Shown piece after piece: positions 1 through 8,204 of a stretch of 38,936 bases of DNA. Below the pieces are notes generated by a model. It did not search any database. It was not told the DNA's origin and was given only the letters and a program-made list of their open reading frames with translations. The DNA comes from an uncultured Geobacteraceae bacterium (GTDB lineage Bacteria; Desulfobacterota; Desulfuromonadia; Geobacterales; Pseudopelobacteraceae). A program made the position numbers and the translations under genes. The stretch spans positions 1-38,936 of the forward strand of contig CAIYZD010000743.1 in assembly GCA_903930585.1 (NCBI GenBank). The letters run 5' to 3'. The first letter of the stretch is position 1. Every line of letters begins with the position of its first letter.

Positions 1-47
1 ATGGCTCCGATGATGGCCGCAGCAACGGCCAGGCTCTTCTTCAGCAT
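1..47 (-). CDS. Exported protein, N-terminal fragment (runs off the left edge)
   Basis: Only the first 15 codons are inside the window. They read MLKKSLAVAAAIIGA: two lysines, then an Ala/Ile-rich hydrophobic stretch, which is the start of a Sec signal peptide. An AAGGAG Shine-Dalgarno sits 7 nt upstream of the ATG and overlaps the stop region of the ferredoxin-like gene, 13 bp away, so the two are probably co-transcribed. The mature protein is not visible and its function cannot be assigned. A periplasmic redox protein would fit the neighbour, but that is inference. Confidence 0.6.
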   Translation of the reverse strand, partial: MLKKSLAVAAAIIGA

Positions 48-60
48 GGTGATTCTCCTT

Positions 61-456
61 TCAGGGTGTGATATCTTCATGTAGTGCAGCTGTTTCAACA
101 GGTTTTGGGCGTTGCTGCATCCTGACGGCTTTCGGGGTTACCGGACAGACGTACTCACAGGTGCCGCAGCCGTCGCAGAGCCGCGGGTTGATCCGGATAC
201 CGACTCCATGAATAAGCTTGATTGCCTCCGGTTCGCACCGCTCCATGCAGGCAAAACAGCCGCTGTATTTCGCAAGACAGGTCTCGTTATACGCAACAGC
301 CGTCTGATCTTCATGGGGCACAGATACAAAATGTGCTGAATCCGGCATGCTCAGAACATGCTCCGGTGCGCTGTTAAGGACATTGGTCACCGAACAGACC
401 GCTTCTCCGAGTGAAAACAGACTTTTTTTAAAAAAATCTTTTCTGCTGATGTTCAT
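61..456 (-). CDS. 4Fe-4S ferredoxin-like protein, two clusters
   Basis: A 131-residue protein with two cysteine clusters. Around residues 60-75 the spacing is CX6CX2CX3C, and around residues 94-105 it is the classical CX2CX2CX3CP. Each could bind a [4Fe-4S] cluster, so a role in electron transfer is likely. The N-terminus (SRKDFFKK) resembles the start of Tat-exported NapG/MauM-type ferredoxins but has RK rather than RR, and the hydrophobic stretch after it is weak, so export is uncertain. The start ATG overlaps the stop of a small upstream ORF as ATGA. A signal-peptide gene follows after 13 bp. The redox partner is unknown. Confidence 0.75.
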   Translation of the reverse strand: MNISRKDFFKKSLFSLGEAVCSVTNVLNSAPEHVLSMPDSAHFVSVPHEDQTAVAYNETCLAKYSGCFACMERCEPEAIKLIHGVGIRINPRLCDGCGTCEYVCPVTPKAVRMQQRPKPVETAALHEDITP

Positions 457-602
457 TATTGCTTTTTGCCTTTTTTCTGTGGGTTGGCATTCTTGATCTC
501 GCTCTGGGCATAGATAAGGCTATCATCGTTTTGCAGGTGTACAAGGCGGTAATACGTATTGCCACACATCATGTACGGGATTGTTTGTAACAGTTTGCTC
601 AC
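453..602 (-). CDS. Small ORF coupled to the ferredoxin-like gene (hypothetical)
   Basis: An open frame too short for most gene callers. From GTG at 602 it encodes 49 residues; from the tandem ATGs at 572/569 it encodes 39 or 38. The product ends in a lysine-rich tail (PQKKGKKQI). Its TGA stop overlaps the ATG of the ferredoxin-like gene as ATGA, the arrangement of translationally coupled genes. No convincing Shine-Dalgarno precedes any of the candidate starts, and I recognise no family. It may instead be the untranslated leader of the ferredoxin-like gene. Confidence 0.35.
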
Positions 603-681
603 AAATAAACTTGATGGAAGTCAAAATTGTGAAGTTAATTATTCCGGAATGATGCATAAAAAATATGCAGATACTTTCTGC

Positions 682-709
682 TTGACGTTTAGAATGGTGG
701 TGGTAAAGT
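682..709 (+). promoter_or_regulatory. Candidate sigma-70 promoter for bcp
   Basis: TTGACG at 682-687 and TAAAGT at 704-709 are separated by 16 nt. This would place the transcript start near 716, about 30 nt before the bcp ATG. The -35 matches 5 of 6 consensus bases and the -10 matches 4 of 6. Confidence 0.4.
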
Positions 710-747
710 GGATAAAATTTGTCTTATATTGCCAAGGGAGGGTCATC

Positions 748-1209
748 ATGTCACTGGAAGGAAATAAAGCTCCTGAATTTTCATTGGCGGGGAGCGATGG
801 CACGCAGCACACACTGGAGCAGTATGCGGGAAAAACAGTGGTGATTTTTTTCTATCCGAAAGATAACACGCCCGGATGTACCAAGGAAGCCTGTGGTTTT
901 CGCGACAATTATGCCGGATTAACCGGTAACGGGATTGTTGTTCTGGGCGTCAGCAAGGATAGTATCTCGTCGCATGGTAAGTTCATAGCAAATTATGATT
1001 TGCCCTTTGTACTGCTGAGCGATCCGGATTGTTCCATGATGCAGGCGTATGAAGCGTTTGGCGAGAAGGTCATGTGCGGAAAAACGACTACCGGAACAAT
1101 CCGTTCAACGGTGGTTGTTGGTCCGGACGGCATGGTAGTAAAGCAGTGGGCAAAAGTTGCCAAGGCCGAGCAACATCCGGATCAGGTAGTGGCGTATCTG
1201 CTGGGGTAG
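748..1209 (+). CDS. bcp: Thioredoxin-dependent thiol peroxidase, Bcp/PrxQ type
   Basis: A 153-residue peroxiredoxin that reduces hydrogen peroxide and organic hydroperoxides in the cytoplasm with electrons from thioredoxin. The active-site segment TPGCTKEACGFRD holds the peroxidatic Cys44 and, five residues later, the resolving Cys49, as in atypical 2-Cys BCP enzymes. Length matches the family. The ATG at 748 is chosen because GGGAGG lies 5 nt upstream and the conserved N-terminus begins there; the frame is open further upstream but shows no homology. It is a single-gene unit ending in a bidirectional terminator. Confidence 0.93.
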   Translation: MSLEGNKAPEFSLAGSDGTQHTLEQYAGKTVVIFFYPKDNTPGCTKEACGFRDNYAGLTGNGIVVLGVSKDSISSHGKFIANYDLPFVLLSDPDCSMMQAYEAFGEKVMCGKTTTGTIRSTVVVGPDGMVVKQWAKVAKAEQHPDQVVAYLLG

Positions 1210-1236
1210 TTGTCGTTTGAGGAGTGCAGTACCGAT

Positions 1237-1277
1237 AACAAAAAAAGGCACCCGGAATCGGGTCGCCTTTTTTGTTA
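1237..1277. terminator. Bidirectional rho-independent terminator
   Basis: AACAAAAAAAGGC and GCCTTTTTTGTT flank an inner ACCCG/CGGGT stem, giving a long hairpin with an A-run on one side and a T-run on the other. It lies between the convergent bcp and sensor-kinase genes and can serve both. Confidence 0.85.
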
Positions 1278-1278
1278 T

Positions 1279-3339
1279 TCAGACTTCGATCCTGAATTCA
1301 ACTCCATCTTTGATGTTTCCGGCGGTAAGTCGCCCCCCCATATTCTGCTCAATGATTACTTTTGACATGTAGAGACCGATTCCGGTACCTTTATCCGGCG
1401 CCCGCGTGGTGAAGTACGGATCAAAAATTTTGGGCATGATCTCATCCGAGATTCCGCCGCAATTATCCCTGATAGAGACGACCGAACGTCCGGTTTCGCT
1501 GGTTACGCGGATATGGATACACGGTGCGGCAACAGAGCGTTCGACGCAGGCCTCACGGGCATTGGCAAGGATGTTGAGCAGAACCTGCGCATACTCGTTC
1601 TGGTAGCCGACAGCGGTCACTGCTTCATTATCTTCAAACTCAACCTGAACGTTATGGCAGGTCAAAGCTGCGGAGATAAATTCCAGCGTCTGATGAACCG
1701 TTTTTCCGACGGAAAAAACGCACTTCTGTTTGTCTTCGCGGAAGAAATTACGAAAATCGTCGATGGTGTGCGACATGTGAATGATAACATCCATCGCTGT
1801 GCCGATTTCCACTTTCAGTTCATCATTTGTTATGGTTCCGGCTTCGAATGAATACTGAAGATTCTGGATGATAAGGCCGATGTTGTTGAGCGGTTGCCGC
1901 CACTGGTGGGCGATGTTGTTGATCATCTCACCCATGGCCGCCAATCGCCCCTGCTGGATCAGAGTCTGATCCTTGTGCCGCAGGTCAGCTACCGCCAGAT
2001 CGATGCGCTCTTCCAGCGAATGGTTTAATTCTTCAAGATTTGCCTGTGCCGCCTCGCGCTCGGCTATTTCTTCTTCGAGCTCTTCGGTTTGTTCGAAGAG
2101 TTCATGCTCCATCTGTTTGCGGTCGGTAATATCCTGATTGCTGGCCCGCCACCCCCAGGGGAGGCCATCTGGCGTAAAAACCTGCTGGCAAACATGACTG
2201 ATCCAGCGAACCTCTCCTCCCTTGCACAGTATCCGCATTTCGATCGGGAGAATCTGCCCATGAGAGTCGGACTCATGAATGTGATGACGGAACAGTTCGC
2301 GGTCATCGAGATGTATGATTGTTTGCAGGAGTTCGCTGTTGTTGCTGAATTCCTCGATAGTATATCCGGTCAACAACATAACTGATGGCGACATGTAGAG
2401 GAACTTACCGTCCGGCAGACGCCAGTACTCCCAGTTGGAGGAATAATCCGCAACAATTTTAAGATGAGATTCACTTTCCTGTAACGACTCCTGCGCCATC
2501 TGATGTTCGGCGATTTCTTCCTCCAGTTGCAGGGTTTGGTGGTGAAGTTCGTTTTCGAACTGTTTCTGGGCGTGGGCGCTTTGAGACAGTTTGCGTGCTC
2601 CCGCTCCGGTTACCCCCAACCCCAGAATCCAGATCATGCCATGAAACGCGAGAGAACCGAGCATCTGACTGCTACCGGCATCCATCAGTGGCTGCAACGG
2701 TATGGAAACGCTGATGCCGCCACGCACGGAACCGACAGTATACCCCTGCGACGCGTGGCACTTCAGGCACGGTTTTTCGGTAATAAACGGTCTCATGAGC
2801 CGCATGTACGGCTTTTCATCAATGGTTACAACGGCGCTGACTTCATGTGAGCCGCTTTCAAAAGAACGAAGTGCGGCATCTTCCCATCGGTCGGCGGCGT
2901 TTTCGGGACGGAGCGGTTTCAAACTCGTGATGTGGGCTCGTCCGAGAAAAGGACTTCCTTCTTTGGAAAGTTCATTGACCTGACGGGTCATGTAAGCGGG
3001 GTTGATGAGCGTTAACTGTTTGCCGGAAGGAGTGCGGATATCGCGCTCCGCTATATGTGAGAGATACGGGTTGGGAGGAGACTGCTGCGTAACCGGAACA
3101 TACACACCGCCATGTGACGAGCCCCAGCGGCGATATAAAGCGTCCCGCTCGATAACGGCGCGTGCTTCAGCCAGTGCGACCTTGTGGAACACCTTTTGCT
3201 CGGCGTGGAGATTCCATAACCACGAGACACAGATCAGAAGTGTCCAGAAAACTGCCAATGTCCAGGCAAACAGCCTGATTTTGCGGGCGAGCAACGTATC
3301 TTCATCCATGAGGTTTCTTGTCAACTGCGGAGTCTGCAT
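1279..3339 (-). CDS. Sensor histidine kinase with periplasmic heme-c (DUF3365/Tll0287-like) domain and PAS domain
   Basis: A 686-residue membrane sensor kinase. Order: TM helix about 25-43; periplasmic DUF3365-type domain about 45-222 carrying a c-type heme motif CLKCH at 191-195; second TM about 226-246; glutamate-rich coiled coil; PAS domain about 291-409; second coiled coil; phosphoacceptor segment with His478 in AHQWRQPLN; ATPase domain with N-box [10 protein letters not shown]1 DNCGG and G2 [10 protein letters not shown]. It probably senses redox state or a small ligand at the heme. No response regulator is adjacent, so the partner is unknown. The ATG at 3339 has GAGAGG upstream at good spacing. 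Confidence 0.9.
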   Translation of the reverse strand: MQTPQLTRNLMDEDTLLARKIRLFAWTLAVFWTLLICVSWLWNLHAEQKVFHKVALAEARAVIERDALYRRWGSSHGGVYVPVTQQSPPNPYLSHIAERDIRTPSGKQLTLINPAYMTRQVNELSKEGSPFLGRAHITSLKPLRPENAADRWEDAALRSFESGSHEVSAVVTIDEKPYMRLMRPFITEKPCLKCHASQGYTVGSVRGGISVSIPLQPLMDAGSSQMLGSLAFHGMIWILGLGVTGAGARKLSQSAHAQKQFENELHHQTLQLEEEIAEHQMAQESLQESESHLKIVADYSSNWEYWRLPDGKFLYMSPSVMLLTGYTIEEFSNNSELLQTIIHLDDRELFRHHIHESDSHGQILPIEMRILCKGGEVRWISHVCQQVFTPDGLPWGWRASNQDITDRKQMEHELFEQTEELEEEIAEREAAQANLEELNHSLEERIDLAVADLRHKDQTLIQQGRLAAMGEMINNIAHQWRQPLNNIGLIIQNLQYSFEAGTITNDELKVEIGTAMDVIIHMSHTIDDFRNFFREDKQKCVFSVGKTVHQTLEFISAALTCHNVQVEFEDNEAVTAVGYQNEYAQVLLNILANAREACVERSVAAPCIHIRVTSETGRSVVSIRDNCGGISDEIMPKIFDPYFTTRAPDKGTGIGLYMSKVIIEQNMGGRLTAGNIKDGVEFRIEV

Positions 3340-3433
3340 TGGATACCTCTCGTGGAGGGAGATCGTCCTGTCATGAGTGTACCATGCAAAATCCGCCTGG
3401 CAACAACGGGCCGGAAAAAATGGTCAATTCCGA

Positions 3434-3476
3434 GGATGAAAGATGAGGGATGAGGGATGAGGGATGAGGGATGAAA
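3434..3476. repeat. Heptanucleotide tandem repeat (GATGAGG)n
   Basis: About five imperfect copies of a 7-bp unit (GATGAGG, edge copies GATGAAA) sit 2 bp beyond the stop codon of the PAP2 gene. Lying outside the coding frame, slippage here would not alter a protein. Confidence 0.85.
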
Positions 3477-3478
3477 GG

Positions 3479-4372
3479 TCAAAACCGGTATTCTGCTGCC
3501 AGACCGAATCCCTGTTTACTGACCGTCGGCATGATATTCAGGGCCGTAGCATCGTGAGCGGTGTGATAGCGAACAATCGTCTTTCCGACAAAATACCCGA
3601 TTGCCCCACCCAAAAAGACATCGGATGCCCAGTGTTTATCTCCGTAAATGCGTGAAAATGAAGTGAGCGTAGCCAAACCATAGGCGATTGGAGGAACGTA
3701 TGGATTGTTTTCGTATTCTTCAGCAAAGACGGATGCAACTGAAAACGCTGCAGTCGAATGACCTGACGGGAATGAATAGTCACCCAATTTTCGGGAGGGG
3801 CCGTTCCAGGTAGTGGAAGATTTCCCGGTGTACGGGCGGGGCCGTTGGGCTATTTCCTTTACTGACCAGGTTAATGCGCCGCTGATGGCCAGGCTTTCCA
3901 GGGCGAGCAGGGATGTCTGGCGCGCTTTCGGATCTTCATGGAAGTGACCGTACAGATAAAACAGGCCGAGCGGAGGCACAATGTAAAGCGGGTCGCCAAG
4001 GGCATTGCCGACGTTTGCGACGGTATCCCCGCTTGAACTCTGATTTCTTTGCGCAACTTTTCTGATGTCGGTGTCGGCAAGATAGAGTGTTGCAGTTGCA
4101 CCGACGACTAATCCGGCTTTCAGCCAATCGCTTCTGTCCCAGTTGACGGGTGATACCAGCATGGTTCCGGTGTCGGTGACGTATCCCCTCACATATTCAG
4201 TATCGATCTTGTCGGCTTTGGCGGGCTGTGAGAGTGTTGTTTCGATGCCGATTCTTTCAACGCGGGAGCCACCGATTTCTTCTGCTGCCGAGACTCCGGC
4301 CAGGAAAGTTACCAATAGTGGTAAAGAATAAAAGATACCGAAACGATTTCGGAAAGATGAAAAAATACACAT
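3479..4372 (-). CDS. Exported PAP2-family phosphatase
   Basis: A 297-residue protein with a Sec signal peptide (hydrophobic core about 12-26). It has the three PAP2 signatures: KEIAQRPRP (KX6RP), PSGHS, and SRIYGDKHWASD (SRX5HX3D), holding the catalytic and proton-transfer histidines. Such enzymes dephosphorylate lipid phosphates or pyrophosphates such as undecaprenyl pyrophosphate or phosphatidate outside the cytoplasm. The ATG at 4372 is preferred because GGAGG precedes it closely; a GTG at 4399 overlaps the copA stop but has weaker support. The C-terminus ends GLAAEYRF, a terminal-Phe pattern reminiscent of outer-membrane proteins. It is the last gene of the UPF0158-permease-copA run. Confidence 0.85.
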   Translation of the reverse strand: MCIFSSFRNRFGIFYSLPLLVTFLAGVSAAEEIGGSRVERIGIETTLSQPAKADKIDTEYVRGYVTDTGTMLVSPVNWDRSDWLKAGLVVGATATLYLADTDIRKVAQRNQSSSGDTVANVGNALGDPLYIVPPLGLFYLYGHFHEDPKARQTSLLALESLAISGALTWSVKEIAQRPRPYTGKSSTTWNGPSRKLGDYSFPSGHSTAAFSVASVFAEEYENNPYVPPIAYGLATLTSFSRIYGDKHWASDVFLGGAIGYFVGKTIVRYHTAHDATALNIMPTVSKQGFGLAAEYRF

Positions 4373-4395
4373 TATTGCCTCCGGAAGCAGTATGC

Positions 4396-6609
4396 TCACC
4401 TATACTGGAGTGATGTATCAATTCGTTTCAGCAGCAGAGAGTTTAGTACGACTGATACGGACGAAAATGCCATTGCCAGACCTGCATATTCGGGTTTCAA
4501 TGTTATGCCGTAGCTCGAAAGCAGGCCTGCGGCCAGTGGAATGCCGAGTATGTTGTACAAGAGAGCCCAAAACAGATTCTGCTTAATTTTAGTCAGGGTC
4601 GCCCTGCCGATTGCAATCGCCCGTACGGCATCCATCAGATCGCTCCGCATAAGGACAATATCCCCGGTTTCTTTGGCCACATCGGTGCCTCCGCCGATGG
4701 CGATTCCTATATTTGCCTGTGCCAGAGCCGGCGCGTCATTGATTCCGTCACCGACCATTCCGACGATTTTGCCGCGGCTCTGATACTCCTTGACCACTTC
4801 CCGCTTGCGATCCGGCATTACGTCGGCTTCAAACGTATCAACTCCGGCCTGCTTCGCCACAATGGCCGCAACATCGGCGTGATCACCGGTAATCATGCAG
4901 GTTACTATACCCATACGACGCAGTTCGGCGACGGCCTGGGCCGATTCTGGTTTGAGGGTGTCGCTGAATGCTGCGACACCGACCAATGCGTTTTCGGCAG
5001 CAACATAGACCAGCGACTTGCCGGCGGCGGTCAATACGGAAACTTTTTTTGCCAGTGGTGTCAAGGAGATCCCGAGTTCTTCCATCAGTCGCTCGTTGCC
5101 GACCGCCAGCTGAAATCCTCCGTAACGGCAGGTCACTCCGATGCCGCCACGCTCCTCGAATTCATCAGCCTGTCCCGGCTCGACCCCCGCTTCCCGTGAT
5201 GCAGCAAGTGCAGCCTGGGCCAGAGGATGAGTAGAATATGCCTCAGCAGTGGCCAGACATTCGAGCAGCCGGGCTGGGTCGACAGAGCGGGAGACCGGTA
5301 CCAGATCGGTCATCTCCGGAGTTCCTCTGGTCAACGTTCCGGTTTTGTCGAGCAGCAGAACATTTATCCGGGAAATCGTTTCAAGAACGGAACCTTTTTT
5401 TACCAGTATGCCACGCCCGAGAGCGATGCCGCTCCCGACCATGATGGCCGTCGGTGTTGCCAGTCCCATGGCGCACGGACAGGCGATTACCAATACCGCT
5501 ATCGCAAACCGGAAGGAGGTCAGGAAGTCACCGGAAAAAACGGTGTACCAGAGAGCAAAGGTCCCGGCAGACAACAGTATTACTATCGGTACGAACCAGG
5601 CTGAGACGGCGTCGGCAAATTTCTGGATCGGCGCCTTATCTCCCTGCGCCTCACGTACCATTTTGATTATTTGCCCCAGAAGGGTCGCCTCGCCGATTCG
5701 GGTCGCCCGGATCCGCATGACGCCATTTGTGCTGACAGTAGCACCCGATACGAGATCCCCCGGTTTTTTCAGCACCGGCAGTGATTCGCCGGTAACCATG
5801 CTTTCATTGACGGCGCCTCCTCCATCAAGCACCTCGCCATCAACCGGAATGACATCTCCGGCACGTACCAGAACAACGTCGCCGACGCGGATAACGGAAG
5901 CGGGTACCTCCTTCTCGCCGTTTTCCGTAACCAGGCGGGCCTTATCGGCTTGCAGATGGAGCAGTTTTTTAAGTGCTTCGCTTGCTTTACCACGGGCGCG
6001 TGCCTCAAGATATTTTCCCAGGCGGATAAAGGCAATCAGCATGGCGGATGTTTCGAAGAATACGTCGCGGTGCGCGCCAAACAATCCGAAGTAGGCGGCC
6101 AGAGAATAAAAATATGCGGCCGAAGTCCCCAGGGCCACCAGGACATCCATGTTACTGCTGCGGTTTTTTAGGGCGCTCCATGCGCCACGATAGAAGATCA
6201 GACCGGCAGAGAACTGGATCATTGTGGCCAACAGCAGATTAAGCTGCATCACGGCATGATTTGAATGCAACTTCATCGTCAGCATGATCGGCAGGGAGGC
6301 GAACAGTGAGAAGATGAACCAGTTGCGCTGGGAGCGCAGGCTATCATCCTGGACAACTTCGGCTTCGTGCAGTTCAACCGGGGTGTATCCGGCGGCATGG
6401 ACGATGCTGAAGATGTCGGCGGCGCCAAGTTGCTTCGCATCAAAACGGACAAAGCCGGTTTCTACCGCCAGATTGACGATAGCCGTAGTTATGGCAGAGT
6501 GTTCAAGCAGCTTCTTTTCAAGGGTGGCGACGCAGGAAGCGCAGTGCAGTCCGCGCACGCCAAAAGTCAGTTCGCCGTCCGGTTCCATGGGGGGAGTTGC
6601 CTTGCTCAC
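4396..6609 (-). CDS. copA: Copper-translocating P1B-type ATPase
   Basis: A 737-residue P-type ATPase exporting Cu(I) from the cytoplasm. One N-terminal heavy-metal-binding domain with GLHCASC (Cys23 and Cys26), then paired TM helices, the actuator TGES, the metal-site motif CPC in the sixth TM (IACPCAMGLATP), phosphorylation motif DKTGTLT, the THPLA motif of the nucleotide domain, and GDGINDAP. The CPC motif and single CXXC domain are typical of CopA. Start is GTG at 6609 with AGAGG upstream. The gene begins 6 bp after the AI-2E permease stop, indicating one transcript. No CopZ chaperone or copper regulator gene is adjacent. Confidence 0.94.
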   Translation of the reverse strand: MSKATPPMEPDGELTFGVRGLHCASCVATLEKKLLEHSAITTAIVNLAVETGFVRFDAKQLGAADIFSIVHAAGYTPVELHEAEVVQDDSLRSQRNWFIFSLFASLPIMLTMKLHSNHAVMQLNLLLATMIQFSAGLIFYRGAWSALKNRSSNMDVLVALGTSAAYFYSLAAYFGLFGAHRDVFFETSAMLIAFIRLGKYLEARARGKASEALKKLLHLQADKARLVTENGEKEVPASVIRVGDVVLVRAGDVIPVDGEVLDGGGAVNESMVTGESLPVLKKPGDLVSGATVSTNGVMRIRATRIGEATLLGQIIKMVREAQGDKAPIQKFADAVSAWFVPIVILLSAGTFALWYTVFSGDFLTSFRFAIAVLVIACPCAMGLATPTAIMVGSGIALGRGILVKKGSVLETISRINVLLLDKTGTLTRGTPEMTDLVPVSRSVDPARLLECLATAEAYSTHPLAQAALAASREAGVEPGQADEFEERGGIGVTCRYGGFQLAVGNERLMEELGISLTPLAKKVSVLTAAGKSLVYVAAENALVGVAAFSDTLKPESAQAVAELRRMGIVTCMITGDHADVAAIVAKQAGVDTFEADVMPDRKREVVKEYQSRGKIVGMVGDGINDAPALAQANIGIAIGGGTDVAKETGDIVLMRSDLMDAVRAIAIGRATLTKIKQNLFWALLYNILGIPLAAGLLSSYGITLKPEYAGLAMAFSSVSVVLNSLLLKRIDTSLQYR

Positions 6610-6615
6610 AAATCG

Positions 6616-7677
6616 TTACCTCTGTTTAAAGTGACCACTCACGAAGTGTCCCCAGGTGATTTTGATTGCCGAAGCAATGGGGAGTGCCAGCAGGATGCCC
6701 CAGAAGCCGAGTGTCTCGCCAAGGGCCATGACCATGATGATGGTTACCAGCGGATTCAGGTTCATCGATTCTTTGAAAACGAGCGGCTTGATAACGTATC
6801 CTTCGACAAAATAGATCATTCCGAAGACGCCTATGGTTTGCCCGAGTGAGGCTGCCGTCTGGAATTTGAACCAGGCAAAGAAAAGGGCCGGCAGAGTCGC
6901 AATGATTACTCCGATGAACGGCAAAATTGAAGCAGCACCTGCAAAAACGCCGCAGAAGATCGGATGCGAAATGCCGAGCACAAAAAGAGCAATGGATGCA
7001 AGCAGCGCAACAATGAGGGAAACCATCACCTGACCACGCAGATATCCGCCGATACTGCTGTCGACTTCATGGGCGATGTCTACGATCTGGTCGCGCCAGC
7101 CGTCAGGAAGCCAGGATATCATGGTATCGATGACGGTCTGTTTATAGTAGAGCATGAAGAAAACCAGGATCGGGGAGAGGACGATGTTAAAGAGGTTGAA
7201 AAAAATGCGGGTTCCGAAGCTGTACGCCCAGAATCCGGTTTTTTCAGCTGCCGTGTCAATGTTTGCGGACGCTTTGTCGATCAGCCACTGAATTTCATCC
7301 GATCCGTAGCGGTCGGGGACACGGCTTTTCCATGACAGTGCGATTTGCTTTAGTTTCTGGATGTATGCGGGCAGATCAAGGACAAAAGAGTTCCAGCTGA
7401 TGGTTATGGCCGGAACGATGAACGTCAGAAAGAAGACGGTCAGAACCCCAAGGACGATATAGAGAAGCCCCAGAGCATAGATTCTCTTTACGCCGCGCTT
7501 TGAGGCACTGACGAGAAGAGGATCGAGCAGGTAGGCGATGACCCAGGAAAGCAAAAAGCATGAAATGGTGTGTTGCAGGGCATAACCGGCCGCGGCCAGC
7601 AGGCAGAACAGCAAAATAGTAGCGATAAACCGACCGTAATCGTTGCGTGGCGCATGGATGTGGTGAGTGTGTTCCAT
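6616..7677 (-). CDS. AI-2E/PerM-family membrane transporter
   Basis: A 353-residue polytopic membrane protein of the AI-2E transporter (PerM/YdiK/TqsA) superfamily. It shows the family pattern: N-terminal hydrophobic helices, a soluble segment about 105-150, then a block of TM helices with GGYLRGQ, SILPFIGVIIATLPAL and the late EGYVIKPLVF / NPLVTIIM motifs. Substrates vary in this family (quorum signal AI-2, Na+/H+ exchange) and cannot be read from sequence. Start ATG has GGAG closely upstream. It lies 9 bp after the UPF0158 gene and 6 bp before copA. Confidence 0.88.
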   Translation of the reverse strand: MEHTHHIHAPRNDYGRFIATILLFCLLAAAGYALQHTISCFLLSWVIAYLLDPLLVSASKRGVKRIYALGLLYIVLGVLTVFFLTFIVPAITISWNSFVLDLPAYIQKLKQIALSWKSRVPDRYGSDEIQWLIDKASANIDTAAEKTGFWAYSFGTRIFFNLFNIVLSPILVFFMLYYKQTVIDTMISWLPDGWRDQIVDIAHEVDSSIGGYLRGQVMVSLIVALLASIALFVLGISHPIFCGVFAGAASILPFIGVIIATLPALFFAWFKFQTAASLGQTIGVFGMIYFVEGYVIKPLVFKESMNLNPLVTIIMVMALGETLGFWGILLALPIASAIKITWGHFVSGHFKQR

Positions 7678-7686
7678 TTGCCGCTC

Positions 7687-8142
7687 CTAGGCGTGTTTCG
7701 CGCCCAGCAGTACCGCGTCCGCCGTGAAAAGGTTATTTTCCTCCATCCATGTTTTGAGGCGGTTGGAAAGAAAACGGTCCTTCAATAATACAAAGCGCTC
7801 TTCTTCGAGCGGATAAAAGGATAAAATGTCTTCAATTTTTCCGAAGGGCTTTTTTCCTGCCAGCGAGGTCTGCAGCAGGTTTCGTAATTCATGGTCGCCA
7901 ATCTGTACGACAAATTCAGTCAAAATCTGGCGCTCGCTCCGATAGTCAAACGGAGGGATTTCCAGGAAGCGTTCGTCGTTGTCCTGCAGTTGCCTGCGGA
8001 CGTCGTTACTGTCGGGAGAAGAGGGAACCGAGAATATTTCTCCCGTCAGCCGGTCGAGATAGTTGGCTTTATCAAGCTGGCCACTGGTAAATGCACCGAG
8101 GAGATCCTCCCATGATATTTCGACACTGTGAATCGTAGCCAT
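7687..8142 (-). CDS. UPF0158-family protein
   Basis: A 151-residue soluble protein matching the UPF0158 pattern from memory: N-terminal WEDLLGAF, YLDRLTGEIFSV, an IPPFDYRSE segment, a REILTEF-like helix and a terminal aromatic/charged region ending before WMEENNL. No catalytic motif is visible and the function of the family is unknown. It is the first gene of the four-gene minus-strand run and is divergent from lpxH across 62 bp. Confidence 0.75.
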   Translation of the reverse strand: MATIHSVEISWEDLLGAFTSGQLDKANYLDRLTGEIFSVPSSPDSNDVRRQLQDNDERFLEIPPFDYRSERQILTEFVVQIGDHELRNLLQTSLAGKKPFGKIEDILSFYPLEEERFVLLKDRFLSNRLKTWMEENNLFTADAVLLGAKHA

Positions 8143-8167
8143 CTCTGTACTCCTTGCGTTCTTCTTG

Positions 8168-8197
8168 TTGACATTTTACTCTTGATCAAAGCACAAT
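8168..8197 (+). promoter_or_regulatory. Candidate sigma-70 promoter placing lpxH on a nearly leaderless mRNA
   Basis: A perfect TTGACA at 8168-8173 is followed 18 nt later by CACAAT at 8192-8197 (4 of 6). Initiation about 7 nt beyond the -10 would fall on or next to the lpxH ATG at 8205, which has no Shine-Dalgarno. Confidence 0.4.
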
Positions 8198-8204
8198 CTG
8201 CGCC

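Noticed and set aside
3434-3476. CRISPR-like array
   Set aside because: Units are 7 bp with no spacers; it is a simple tandem repeat.
5249-6094. 281-codon plus-strand frame opposite copA
   Set aside because: Antisense shadow of a gene with all P-type ATPase motifs; product is rich in Arg/Ser/Pro with no domain.
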